This document shows positions 33,817 to 41,649 of a stretch of DNA of 64,000 bases, in pieces. Each line of letters begins with the position of its first letter. Positions within the stretch are counted from its first letter, which is position 1. Below the pieces are notes generated by a model. The model did no database searches. It had not been told where the DNA came from and saw only the letters and a program-made list of their open reading frames with translations. The translations under genes were made by a program, and so were the position numbers. This DNA is from Actinomycetes bacterium (GTDB lineage: Bacteria; Actinomycetota; Actinomycetes; S36-B12; GCA-2699445): NCBI GenBank assembly GCA_022599915.1, contig JAHZLH010000019.1:1-64000 (forward strand), given 5' to 3'.

Positions 33817-33826
33817 CCAAGGCCTG

Positions 33827-33856
33827 TTGGCTGGGTACTGGCGTAGTTGCAGCCAA
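33827..33856 (+). terminator. Hairpin after the DUF2252 gene
   Basis: TTGGCTG (33827-33833)/CAGCCAA (33850-33856), 7 bp with a 16-nt loop, 10 nt after the stop. An additional G-U pair extends it. There is no T-tract, so termination is a guess. Confidence 0.35.
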
Positions 33857-34007
33857 TCACTGGGCCAGCCACCGCTTCCTCGGTCATGCTTGTAAGGTAG
33901 GCGCGACAGGCGTTTCACCAGGCCTCGCTTCAACAGGCGGACAACTGGGAAGGCGCTTATCGTCGACGTGCTGGTCTGGTGTAAGCCAGAGCGAAACTGG
34001 AGGACAT

Positions 34008-34466
34008 GTGAGCGAGGAAGATCTCGAAATTGGGCCGATCGACTATCTAGTCGTGGAATACCCAGAGTCTGGCCCGACGGGTGAGGCGCTACCTCACCTA
34101 CTCGACGTCGTGCGTCGCGGCATCATCCGGGTGCTGGATATGGCGATTATCGTCAAGGGCGAAGACGGTAACTACGTGCAGATGGAGCTGGCTGACGTCA
34201 CTCCGCTGGTAGCCGCCGAACTGGGACTGCTGGACGGTGCTACCACCGGACTGCTCGACGATGATGATCTCGCCGAAGCGGCCTCAGTCCTACTACCAGG
34301 CCGAATCGGTGCAGTATTGGTGTACGAGAACACTTGGGCCGCACCGTTCGCTACCGCGCTGCGGCGTGCTGGCGGCGAAGCTGTCGCTGGTGGCCGGGTT
34401 CCGGTGCAGGACATCTTGGACACACTTGACGCTATTGAAGAGTTAGAAGCAACCGAGGAGGTATGA
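34008..34466 (+). CDS. DUF6325 family protein
   Basis: A 152-residue acidic soluble protein. GPIDYLVVEYPESGPTGEALP, GIIRVLDMAIIVKGEDGN, and PGRIGAVLVYENTWAAPFATALRRAGG follow the pattern of the DUF6325/DUF1269-like proteins often found beside SHOCT proteins in actinobacteria. No enzymatic function is known. GTG start with CTGGAGGA upstream. Its partner SHOCT gene begins 4 nt after its stop. Confidence 0.75.
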   Translation: MSEEDLEIGPIDYLVVEYPESGPTGEALPHLLDVVRRGIIRVLDMAIIVKGEDGNYVQMELADVTPLVAAELGLLDGATTGLLDDDDLAEAASVLLPGRIGAVLVYENTWAAPFATALRRAGGEAVAGGRVPVQDILDTLDAIEELEATEEV

Positions 34467-34470
34467 CCCC

Positions 34471-34767
34471 ATGCCAGGATTGATCCGTGCCGCGACCCGT
34501 ACCGCGGTAGTCGCCGGAACTGCGACAGCAGTGTCGGGCCGAGTAGCCCGCCGGCAGAATGAAAAGTGGACCCAACAGGAGGTTCAACAGCAGGCCGCCC
34601 CGGCCCCGGCACCCGCCCCGGCCCCGGCACCCGCGCCTGCGCCGGCTCCCGCAAGCAGTGCCGATGATCAGATCGCCCAGTTGAAGCGACTGGAAGAGCT
34701 GAAAGAAGCGGGCGTCATCACGGCGGAAGAGTACGAAGCGCAGCGTAAGAAGGTCTTGGGCTTCTGA
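34471..34767 (+). CDS. SHOCT-domain small protein with Ala-Pro linker
   Basis: A 98-residue protein. The N-terminus (PGLIRAATRTAVVAGTATAVSGRV) may associate with membrane. An (Ala-Pro)n linker of about 20 residues follows. The C-terminal SHOCT module (IAQLKRLEELKEAGVITAEEYEAQRKKVLG) is a short amphipathic helical hairpin that usually mediates oligomerisation. GAGGAGG at the end of the previous gene serves as ribosome-binding site. The DUF6325-SHOCT pair recurs in actinobacteria and is likely a functional unit of unknown role. Confidence 0.8.
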   Translation: MPGLIRAATRTAVVAGTATAVSGRVARRQNEKWTQQEVQQQAAPAPAPAPAPAPAPAPAPASSADDQIAQLKRLEELKEAGVITAEEYEAQRKKVLGF

Positions 34768-34818
34768 GCGGCGAGTAGCGGGTGGACGCTAGTGTCTGCG
34801 ACGCCGCCTTTCCGGCGA

Positions 34819-34824
34819 TAGAGT
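34819..34824 (+). promoter_or_regulatory. Putative -10 box for leaderless pyk
   Basis: TAGAGT ends 7 nt before the ATG of pyk; there is no ribosome-binding site between them. Confidence 0.5.
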
Positions 34825-34831
34825 CCGCTAT

Positions 34832-36247
34832 ATGCGCCGAGCAAAGATTGTCTGCACCCTAGGGCCGGCTACCGCGGGTTTCGATACCACCCGGCAACTA
34901 GTGAGTGCGGGGATGGACGTTGCTCGCTTCAACCTCAGCCACGGCAGTCATGCCGACCACGAACGCGCATATGAGGACGTTCGTCGAGCCGGTGATGAGG
35001 TAGGGCGCGGCGTGGGAACCCTAGCTGACCTGCAGGGCCCCAAAATCCGGTTGGGCTCTTTTGCTACCGGTCCAGTCGATGTCGGTGAGGGCGACGAGTT
35101 CACCATCACCACGGAAGATATTCCGGGTGGCAGTCAGCGCTGCTCCACCACCTATGCCGACCTGCCCCGCGACGTAACCGTCGGAGATCTGATCCTCATT
35201 GATGACGGTCGGGTCACTGTAGAGACGATCAAAGTTGATGGTCCGCGGGTGCACACCCGAGTAGTCGAAGGTGGCACGCTGTCGGATCACAAAGGGTTGA
35301 ACTTGCCCGGCGTGGCGGTGTCCGCACCTGCGCTCACGGAGAAGGATGAACGCGATCTGCGCTGGGCGATCCGACTCGGTATCGACATGGTGGCGCTCTC
35401 GTTTGTGCGCTCGCCAGAGGACATTGATCTGCTGCATCGGATCATGGACGAAGAAGGTCGACGGCTCCCAGTACTAGCCAAGGTTGAGAAACCACAGGCG
35501 ATTCATCGGTTAGATGAGATTGTCGCTGCATTCAATGGCGTGATGGTGGCGCGCGGCGATCTGGGTGTGGAACTCCAACTTGAGGAGGTCCCGCTGGAAC
35601 AGAAACGAGCCATTGACTTGTGTCGTCGGGCAGGCAAGCCGGTGATCGTTGCCACCCAGATGTTGGACTCGATGATGACCGCAAGCCGCCCCACTCGTGC
35701 CGAGGTGTCCGATGTCGCCAACGCAGTGCTAGATGGCACTGACGCACTGATGCTGTCGGGGGAGACCAGTGTCGGGGTGAACCCACCCCACGTCGTGGAC
35801 ACCATGTCGACGATCATTGAACACGTCGAGACCGAGGCATTGGAGCGGCTGAATGTTGCCCCGCCCGAGTCAGCTGGGTCAACTGCTCGTGCAATTACCC
35901 GGGCTGCGGTCAGCGTCGCTCATGACGTGGGGGCCAAGTACATGATTGCCTTCACCGAGACGGGTTCGACCGCTCGACTGATTTCCCGACATCGATCGAC
36001 TATCCCGCTGTTGGCTTTCACCCCCAATCCCGAGGTTCGCAGCAGACTGGCCTTGGTCTGGGGTGTGGAGACGTTTATGGCTCCGCAGGTACGGCACACG
36101 GATGATCTGGTGCAGCAGGTGGACACGTCGCTGCTGGCCATTGGCCGAGTAGCGCTCGGTGAAAAACTTGTGATTGTGGCCGGCGTGCCACCGGGCGTTC
36201 CTGGGACTACCAATGGGATGCGAGTTCACACCGTCGGACATGGTTAA
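34832..36247 (+). CDS. pyk: Pyruvate kinase
   Basis: Final ATP-generating step of glycolysis, phosphoenolpyruvate to pyruvate; 471 residues. KIVCTLGPAT at the N-terminus and MDVARFNLSHGSH are the usual first motifs. The catalytic lysine and metal ligands are in VLAKVEKPQAI near residue 210 and VMVARGDLGVELQLEEVP near 237, followed by IVATQMLDSMMT and SGETSVG. The C-terminal allosteric domain spans about residues 340-471. It starts without a ribosome-binding site from a leaderless-type promoter and ends 8 nt before a strong hairpin. Confidence 0.97.
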   Translation: MRRAKIVCTLGPATAGFDTTRQLVSAGMDVARFNLSHGSHADHERAYEDVRRAGDEVGRGVGTLADLQGPKIRLGSFATGPVDVGEGDEFTITTEDIPGGSQRCSTTYADLPRDVTVGDLILIDDGRVTVETIKVDGPRVHTRVVEGGTLSDHKGLNLPGVAVSAPALTEKDERDLRWAIRLGIDMVALSFVRSPEDIDLLHRIMDEEGRRLPVLAKVEKPQAIHRLDEIVAAFNGVMVARGDLGVELQLEEVPLEQKRAIDLCRRAGKPVIVATQMLDSMMTASRPTRAEVSDVANAVLDGTDALMLSGETSVGVNPPHVVDTMSTIIEHVETEALERLNVAPPESAGSTARAITRAAVSVAHDVGAKYMIAFTETGSTARLISRHRSTIPLLAFTPNPEVRSRLALVWGVETFMAPQVRHTDDLVQQVDTSLLAIGRVALGEKLVIVAGVPPGVPGTTNGMRVHTVGHG

Positions 36248-36255
36248 CGTGCAGA

Positions 36256-36291
36256 GGCGCGTGGTCGCTTCAGTTGAAGTGACCACGCGCC
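36256..36291. terminator. Long bidirectional hairpin between pyk and bldD
   Basis: GGCGCGTGGTC (36256-36266) pairs perfectly with GACCACGCGCC (36281-36291); inside it a G-U pair and CTTCA/TGAAG extend the stem almost to the tip. It lies between convergent pyk and bldD, 8 nt after one stop and 13 nt from the other. It is the longest hairpin I found in the window and is a likely terminator for both genes. Confidence 0.75.
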
Positions 36292-36304
36292 GTTGGGTGA
36301 GCCG

Positions 36305-36796
36305 CTACTCCTCGAGTGACTTGGGGGCATCAGCATTGAGTACTCCCCAAGCGACGAGCTCCTCGGCGAGTACCCCGGGAGTGGTGTCGTAGATGACTGC
36401 CAGCGTCCGCAAATCATCGGACCGAACGGTAAGCACCCGACCGTTGTAGTCACCCCGCTGCGCTTGGATCGCGGACAGGTAGCGGTTGAGCGGTCCCGAC
36501 TTGTCCGGCGGGACGTTAGCTAGTTTCTCGAGGTCCATGACTACCCGTGTGGGTGGCGCCTGCGAGGCACTCGCCGCACCACCTGGCAGGAGTACGCCTA
36601 CTGGCACGCCGTAGAAGTCGGCAAGTTGGGCCAGTTTGGCGACGGTCACTGCACGATCGCCACGTTCGTAGGAGCCGATTACGACGGCTTTCCAGACCCC
36701 GTCGGACTTCTCTTCGACTCCTTGCAGCGACAGCCCTTGCTGCTTTCTGATCGCTCGCAGTCGTCCGCCTAGCGCTCGTGCGTATTCCGTGGCCAT
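36305..36796 (-). CDS. bldD: BldD-like c-di-GMP-responsive transcriptional regulator
   Basis: A 163-residue regulator. The N-terminal helix-turn-helix (about residues 8-70) has GGRLRAIRKQQGLSLQGVEE and VIGSYERGDRAVTV, closely matching Streptomyces BldD. The C-terminal domain contains RGD, then 8 residues, then RSDD, corresponding to the c-di-GMP-binding RGD-X8-RxDD of BldD with Ser in place of Gln. ATG 36796 was chosen: it has AGGAGG upstream and matches the BldD start; the frame is open 24 codons further. BldD represses developmental genes when bound to c-di-GMP in Streptomyces; in this organism the regulon is unknown. It is divergent from pyrR, as in Streptomyces. Confidence 0.93.
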   Translation of the reverse strand: MATEYARALGGRLRAIRKQQGLSLQGVEEKSDGVWKAVVIGSYERGDRAVTVAKLAQLADFYGVPVGVLLPGGAASASQAPPTRVVMDLEKLANVPPDKSGPLNRYLSAIQAQRGDYNGRVLTVRSDDLRTLAVIYDTTPGVLAEELVAWGVLNADAPKSLEE

Positions 36797-36906
36797 CGCC
36801 GGTCCTCCTGGTTGTCGCGCACATCGCAGCAGCAGGTGATGTTTGCTGTGCTGAGCCCGTATCAGCATCTACGTTACGTAATCGACTCATCGCCAGCCAC
36901 CACGAT

Positions 36907-36926
36907 CTGTGAGATTTGAGTCACAG
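36907..36926. promoter_or_regulatory. Candidate BldD operator
   Basis: CTGTGA-N8-TCACAG is a perfect inverted repeat whose half-sites fit the AGTGA/TCACC-type BldD box. It lies 111 nt upstream of the bldD start, so it may mediate autoregulation as in Streptomyces, and could also affect the pyr operon. No binding evidence is available. Confidence 0.5.
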
Positions 36927-37110
36927 TAGCGCGGGATTTACGACGGATCGTGGCTAATTTGGCGAATTTTTGCTGAGTTTCATTTTTACGGAGGGTGACC
37001 GTACATTGTTGGATATCCGTCGATCGTGGCCGGAGACCGGCCGAATCATGCGCTGATGCCCGCCACGGTGACGGGCAAGTTGGCTGTTATCGTAAGGCAA
37101 CTGTCCTTTA

Positions 37111-37140
37111 ACCAGTCGTCCCGTGAGGCGGCGAAGGAGG
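37111..37140 (+). promoter_or_regulatory. PyrR-binding RNA hairpin overlapping the pyrR ribosome-binding site
   Basis: The sequence TCCCGTGAGG (37119-37128) fits the PyrR-loop consensus UCCnGnGAGG. Flanking GTCG (37115-37118) and CGGC (37129-37132) form the lower stem. AAGGAGG (37134-37140), the ribosome-binding site of pyrR, follows immediately. UMP-bound PyrR would stabilise the hairpin and hide the ribosome-binding site, the translational control known from mycobacteria. Confidence 0.8.
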
Positions 37141-37150
37141 TGGCATTGCG

Positions 37151-37726
37151 ATGCCCAGTGAAATTCGACCGGAACAGATTGCCGGTCCGGTAGTCCTCGA
37201 TGCTGATGATCTCAATCGGGCGCTTACCCGCATTTCCCACGAAATCATTGAATCCGCTCGCGGCGCGCGAGATTTGGTGGTCCTCGGGATTCCCACCCGA
37301 GGTGCCGTTCTGGCGCAGCGGCTAGCCGATCGCATCTCGGTTGCCGAAGGCGTACCGGTGCCATCCGGATCGGTGGACGTCACCATGTACCGCGATGACT
37401 TGAGTTTGCGTCCTGCCCGAGCGCTCGGCCAGACCGTCATCCCACCGCAGGGCATCGACGGCAAGACAGTCGTACTCGTCGACGATGTGCTGTTCTCCGG
37501 TCGAACCGTGCGCGCGGCACTAGACGCGTTGCATGACATCGGTCGACCCCGGATCGTGCGGCTTGCCGTCCTTGTAGATCGAGGGCACCGGGAGTTGCCC
37601 ATCCGCGCGGATCATGTCGGCAAGAACTTGCCCACGCATCGCGGCGAGAGCGTTCGCGTGCGGTTGTCAGAGATCGACGGCTTGGATGAGATTGTGCTCA
37701 TCCGCGAGGCGGAGGGCGTGCTGTGA
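37151..37726 (+). CDS. pyrR: PyrR: pyr operon RNA-binding regulator / uracil phosphoribosyltransferase
   Basis: A 191-residue PRTase-fold protein. [19 protein letters not shown] and the PRPP loop [22 protein letters not shown] near residue 112 are typical, as is [21 protein letters not shown] near residue 146. It binds the leader hairpin just upstream when UMP is high and lowers expression of the whole pyr operon; many homologues also have weak UPRTase activity. The ATG has AAGGAGG 10 nt upstream. It overlaps pyrB by 4 nt. Confidence 0.96.
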   Translation: MPSEIRPEQIAGPVVLDADDLNRALTRISHEIIESARGARDLVVLGIPTRGAVLAQRLADRISVAEGVPVPSGSVDVTMYRDDLSLRPARALGQTVIPPQGIDGKTVVLVDDVLFSGRTVRAALDALHDIGRPRIVRLAVLVDRGHRELPIRADHVGKNLPTHRGESVRVRLSEIDGLDEIVLIREAEGVL

Positions 37727-38676
37727 TCGAACATCTGCTCTCCACTGCCGACATCAATCGCGACGACGCAGTCCAGATCTTGGACACTGCGGCTGAGATG
37801 GGGAACCTCACCGACAGGTCAGTCAAGAAGTTGCCAGCGCTGCGTGGTCGAACTGTCGTCAATCTCTTCTTCGAGGACTCCACCCGAACCCGCATCTCGT
37901 TCGAAGCGGCAGCCAAACGGCTCTCGGCCGATGTCATCAACTTCAGCGCGAAAGGTTCCAGCGTTTCCAAGGGTGAGTCGTTAAAAGACACTGCCCTCAC
38001 GCTGCAGGCGATGGGTGCGGATGCCGTCGTGATCCGACACGGGGCCTCTGGAGCGCCGATGCGATTGGCCTCAGCAGGTTGGATTGACGGTGCGGTCATC
38101 AACGCTGGTGACGGTACCCACGAACATCCCACCCAGGCCTTGCTGGATGCCTACACCATGCGCCGTCACCTACGTGGCGGCCAGGGTGATCTGTCTGGTC
38201 TACGAGTTGCCATCGTCGGTGACATCCTGCATAGCCGGGTAGCGCGTTCCAACGCGTGGTTGCTGCACACCTTGGGAGCCGAGGTCACTCTGGTTGCCCC
38301 GCCTACGCTGATCCCGGTGGGCGCCGAAGCGTGGCCTGTGAAAGTCAACTACGACCTGGATGACGTTTTGCCGCACGTTGATGCGGTGATGATGTTGCGG
38401 GTGCAGGCCGAGCGAATGAAAGCGGACTTCTTCCCCAGCACCCGCGAATACAGCCGGCGGTACGGGCTGGATGCCGCTCGTGCCCGACTGCTACCGGAAA
38501 AGTCCATCATCTTGCACCCCGGACCGATGGTCCGCGGAATGGAGATCGGCGATGACATTGCTGACTCCGATCGGGCGGTGATCCTCGAGCAAGTGAGTAA
38601 TGGCGTGAGCGTGCGAATGGCGGTGCTCTACCTGCTGGTAGGCGGTGCCCGCGAGGGATCAGGAGTGGTGGCATGA
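37723..38676 (+). CDS. pyrB: Aspartate carbamoyltransferase catalytic subunit
   Basis: Second step of UMP synthesis, carbamoyl phosphate plus aspartate; 317 residues. [18 protein letters not shown] near residue 48 binds carbamoyl phosphate, with [13 protein letters not shown] near 88, [11 protein letters not shown] near 131 and [11 protein letters not shown] near 268. No pyrI regulatory subunit is present, as expected in actinobacteria. Both neighbours overlap by 4 nt. Confidence 0.97.
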   Translation: MIEHLLSTADINRDDAVQILDTAAEMGNLTDRSVKKLPALRGRTVVNLFFEDSTRTRISFEAAAKRLSADVINFSAKGSSVSKGESLKDTALTLQAMGADAVVIRHGASGAPMRLASAGWIDGAVINAGDGTHEHPTQALLDAYTMRRHLRGGQGDLSGLRVAIVGDILHSRVARSNAWLLHTLGAEVTLVAPPTLIPVGAEAWPVKVNYDLDDVLPHVDAVMMLRVQAERMKADFFPSTREYSRRYGLDAARARLLPEKSIILHPGPMVRGMEIGDDIADSDRAVILEQVSNGVSVRMAVLYLLVGGAREGSGVVA

Positions 38677-39971
38677 GTTCCAGTTACCTGCTGGCAGGGG
38701 TCAGCCCGCTGGGTCTAGGTCCGGCTGACATCTTGCTGCGCGACGGGGTCATTGCCGCCATCGGAACTCCTGGTGATCTGGACGCAGCCGACGCAGAGCG
38801 GATTGACGGTGCCGGGCTTGTCGCGCTGCCGGGACTCGTTGACCTACACGCCCACTTGCGTGAACCGGGCCGGGAAGATGCCGAGACGGTCGCCTCCGGT
38901 ACCGCGGCAGCGGCCACCGGTGGCTTTACTGCTGTTCATGCCATGGCCAACACTGATCCGGTCGCCGATACGGCGGGAGTTGTTGAACAGGTGTACCGAC
39001 TTGGTGAGGCCGCTGGCTACTGCCAGGTCCGACCGGTAGGTGCCGTCACCCGCGGCTTAGCGGGCGAACACCTCGCCGAACTAGGTGCCATGGCTGACTC
39101 CAGTGCCGCGGTGCGGGTCTTCAGCGACGATGGCCACTGTGTGGCCGACTCGCTGCTGATGCGACGTGCATTGGAATACGTCAAGGCATTCGACGGCGTC
39201 ATTGCCCAGCATGCGCAAGACCCCCAGTTGACGGTTGCTGCACAGATGAATGAGGGCGTGGTGTCTGCCCGGCTCGGGCTACAGGGTTGGCCCGCTGTCG
39301 CGGAGGAAGCGATCATCGCCCGAGATGTGCTGCTCACCGAACACGTCGGTTCGCGGCTGCATGTTTGCCATGTATCGACTGCGGGCAGTGTCGATATCAT
39401 CCGGCGCGCCAAGTCCCGCGGTATTGACGTGACGGCAGAAGTGACGCCACATCATCTACTGCTTACCGACGAACTTGTTGCGGGCTACGATCCGGTCTTC
39501 AAGGTCAATCCACCGCTGCGTACCGAGGCTGACGTGATGGCGTTACGTGAGGGACTGGCGGATGGAACCATCGATATCGTCGCCACCGATCACGCTCCGC
39601 ACACTGGTGAGGATAAAGACTGCGAGTGGGCGGCAGCGGCTTTCGGCATGATCGGACTGCCAACCGCGCTGTCGGTGGTGACCGCCAGCATGGTGGAAAC
39701 CGGGCTACTGGACTGGGCTGGGGTTGCGGAACGCATGTCGGCCAGTCCGGCAACGATCGGTCGGGTGACTGATCAGGGCCGGCCGGTTGCGGAGGGCGAG
39801 CCGGGCAACATTGTGCTCTTCGACCCGGCAGCTCGGTCCCAGGTCAATCCAGCTCACTTCCCTGGCGTGGCCCGCAACAGTCCGTTCCGGGGGATGGAGC
39901 TACCAGGTCGAGTCGTCGCCACGTTCTTCCGTGGCACCGCCACCTTGCTGGACGGAGAATTGCAGTGGTGA
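38673..39971 (+). CDS. pyrC: Dihydroorotase
   Basis: Zinc amidohydrolase closing carbamoyl aspartate to dihydroorotate; 432 residues, type I dihydroorotase. [20 protein letters not shown] near residue 52 holds the first metal His pair; HVCHVST near residue 232 and [12 protein letters not shown] near 305 the others. The C-terminal part contains the amidohydrolase small domain ending in [10 protein letters not shown]. It starts within the pyrB stop (ATGA). Confidence 0.96.
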   Translation: MSSSYLLAGVSPLGLGPADILLRDGVIAAIGTPGDLDAADAERIDGAGLVALPGLVDLHAHLREPGREDAETVASGTAAAATGGFTAVHAMANTDPVADTAGVVEQVYRLGEAAGYCQVRPVGAVTRGLAGEHLAELGAMADSSAAVRVFSDDGHCVADSLLMRRALEYVKAFDGVIAQHAQDPQLTVAAQMNEGVVSARLGLQGWPAVAEEAIIARDVLLTEHVGSRLHVCHVSTAGSVDIIRRAKSRGIDVTAEVTPHHLLLTDELVAGYDPVFKVNPPLRTEADVMALREGLADGTIDIVATDHAPHTGEDKDCEWAAAAFGMIGLPTALSVVTASMVETGLLDWAGVAERMSASPATIGRVTDQGRPVAEGEPGNIVLFDPAARSQVNPAHFPGVARNSPFRGMELPGRVVATFFRGTATLLDGELQW

Positions 39972-40516
39972 TGGAGTTGAGCGAGCAGGCGCAGGTCACC
40001 AATTGGCCGCTTCGGCTGCTGCTCACCGGGGCGACGCTCGTTGTCATTCTGTTGGCGTTAGCGCTGCTGCGTCGTGGCTGGCGTAGTCGCCGTCATCGGC
40101 AGGACTTTGCCCTGCCGCCGGATGCGGCGGGAGCCCAGCCGCTGCAATCGGGCATCACCGGCAAATACATCGGCACCGTTCGCGCTGGGGACTGGCTGGA
40201 CCGGATTGTGGCCGGTGGCGCCATGGCTCGGGTCGAGGTCAGCCCCACCGCCGCCGGCCTCCTGCTGGATCGGGAAGGGGAGCCGCCCTTGCTGGTCCCG
40301 GGCGCCGACCTCCGCGAGGTGGGCAGCACGCCGGGGATGCTGCAGAAGTTCTACGGCAAGCACGGAATCTTGACCATCACCTGGCAATGGGGCGACACCG
40401 AAGTGGTGTCAGGGATCTGGTTCGCCGACCCGCAGGACCATCTAGTGGTCCGGGGTTGGGCGAGTGACATGCTGGCATCGGTGCCAGGAGCCAGCGCGAA
40501 CGAGGAGGATGTCTGA
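39965..40516 (+). CDS. PH-like domain membrane protein of the pyr operon
   Basis: A 183-residue protein with one N-terminal transmembrane helix (about residues 16-37), a basic [11 protein letters not shown] stop-transfer segment and a cytoplasmic ~130-residue domain with a beta-rich pattern ([39 protein letters not shown]). It matches the PH-like protein found between pyrC and carA in actinobacteria; its role in pyrimidine synthesis is unknown. GTG 39965, GTG 39968 and ATG 39971 are all possible starts. It is coupled to carA by a one-base overlap. Confidence 0.75.
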   Translation: MVMELSEQAQVTNWPLRLLLTGATLVVILLALALLRRGWRSRRHRQDFALPPDAAGAQPLQSGITGKYIGTVRAGDWLDRIVAGGAMARVEVSPTAAGLLLDREGEPPLLVPGADLREVGSTPGMLQKFYGKHGILTITWQWGDTEVVSGIWFADPQDHLVVRGWASDMLASVPGASANEEDV

Positions 40517-41649
40517 TGACGCAACGAGATTCGGCGGTGTTGGTACTAGAGGATGGCACCTGTCACCGGGGCTACAGTTACGGCGCGGCCGGGACGACCT
40601 TCGGCGAGGCGGTCTTCACTACCGCGATGACTGGGTATCAAGAAACCCTGACAGACCCGTCGTATCACCGACAGGTGGTGATCCAGACTGCCCCGCACAT
40701 CGGCAACACCGGCATGAACGATGAGGATCCAGAGTCTCGCCGCATCTGGGTCTCCGGCTACGTCGTGCGCGACCCAGCGCCCCGTGCGAGCAACTGGCGG
40801 TCCCGCCGCGAGCTGGACGACGATCTACGTGATGCCGGCGTTGTCGGTATCAGTGGGATCGACACTCGGGCGGTCACGCGGCACTTGCGAGACCGTGGCG
40901 TGATGCGCGTCGGTATTTTCGCTGGCGAGGCGGTGCGTTCTGACGCCGACATGGTCGCGGAGGTGCAGGCCAGTCCGCAGATGGCTGGGGCAAATCTCAC
41001 CGCGGATGTCACCACTCCGGAGTCGTATGTGATTGAGCCGGACGGTGAACCACTAGCCACAGTGGCGGCCGTGGACCTGGGCATCAAGGCCATGACGCCT
41101 CATCGGATGGCGGAGCGCGGTCTACGGGTGCTGGTGCTGCCGGCCACGATCAGCACCGCTGATTTGCTTGCCACCGAGGCTGACGGTTTCTTCCTTTCCA
41201 ATGGCCCGGGAGATCCGGCGACTGCTGACCACGCAGTGGGACTGGTGCAGGCGGTGCTGGCGGCTGATCGACCGTTGTTCGGTATTTGCTTTGGCAACCA
41301 GGTTTTCGGCCGAGCCCTGGGGCTTTCTACTTACAAACTCAAGTTTGGCCATCGCGGGGTGAACCAACCGGTTCGCGACAACGCGACTGGTCGGGTAGCG
41401 GTGACCGCGCACAACCACGGCTTCGCGGTGAAAGCGCCGCTGGAAGGTTCGTTCGAGACACCGTATGGCGACGCGGAGGTCAGCCACGTGTGTCTCAATG
41501 ACGATGTGGTGGAAGGGCTGCGGCTGCTTAGCGGCCGCGCCTTCAGCGTCCAATACCACCCGGAGGCCGCCGCCGGGCCGCACGACGCTGCCTACTTATT
41601 CGACAGATTCACTGAACTGATTCAGGGGGGTTCCGATGCCACTGCGTGA
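40516..41649 (+). CDS. carA: Carbamoyl-phosphate synthase small subunit
   Basis: Glutaminase subunit, 377 residues. The N-terminal CPSase small domain includes [20 protein letters not shown]. The class-I amidotransferase has its nucleophile Cys in [17 protein letters not shown] near residue 256; HNHGFAV and [13 protein letters not shown] supply the remaining triad. The reference LGGNQ-like loop reads FGNQ. ATG is the A of the previous TGA. It overlaps carB by 14 nt. Confidence 0.96.
   Translation: MTQRDSAVLVLEDGTCHRGYSYGAAGTTFGEAVFTTAMTGYQETLTDPSYHRQVVIQTAPHIGNTGMNDEDPESRRIWVSGYVVRDPAPRASNWRSRRELDDDLRDAGVVGISGIDTRAVTRHLRDRGVMRVGIFAGEAVRSDADMVAEVQASPQMAGANLTADVTTPESYVIEPDGEPLATVAAVDLGIKAMTPHRMAERGLRVLVLPATISTADLLATEADGFFLSNGPGDPATADHAVGLVQAVLAADRPLFGICFGNQVFGRALGLSTYKLKFGHRGVNQPVRDNATGRVAVTAHNHGFAVKAPLEGSFETPYGDAEVSHVCLNDDVVEGLRLLSGRAFSVQYHPEAAAGPHDAAYLFDRFTELIQGGSDATA

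Larger units (their letters stand above)
36797..37150. promoter_or_regulatory. bldD-pyrR divergent regulatory region (354 nt, no gene)
   Basis: This region holds no gene. It contains a BldD-like inverted repeat at 36907-36926, three copies of GATCGTGG (36900-36907 inverted, 36946-36953, 37022-37029), the inverted repeat TACGG-N7-CCGTA at 36987-37003, and a series of hairpins: GGCCGG/CCGGCC at 37028-37042, TGCCCG/CGGGCA at 37057-37077 and AGTTG/CAACT at 37078-37102. The PyrR-binding hairpin then precedes pyrR. TACATT at 37002-37007 is a possible -10 for the pyr operon, which would leave a ~140-nt structured leader. Confidence 0.6.

Noticed and set aside
34618-34671. Ala-Pro codon repeat in the SHOCT gene as a phase-variation tract
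   Set aside because: The hexamer-like units are imperfect and in frame, and length changes would keep the frame. A flexible linker is the simpler explanation.
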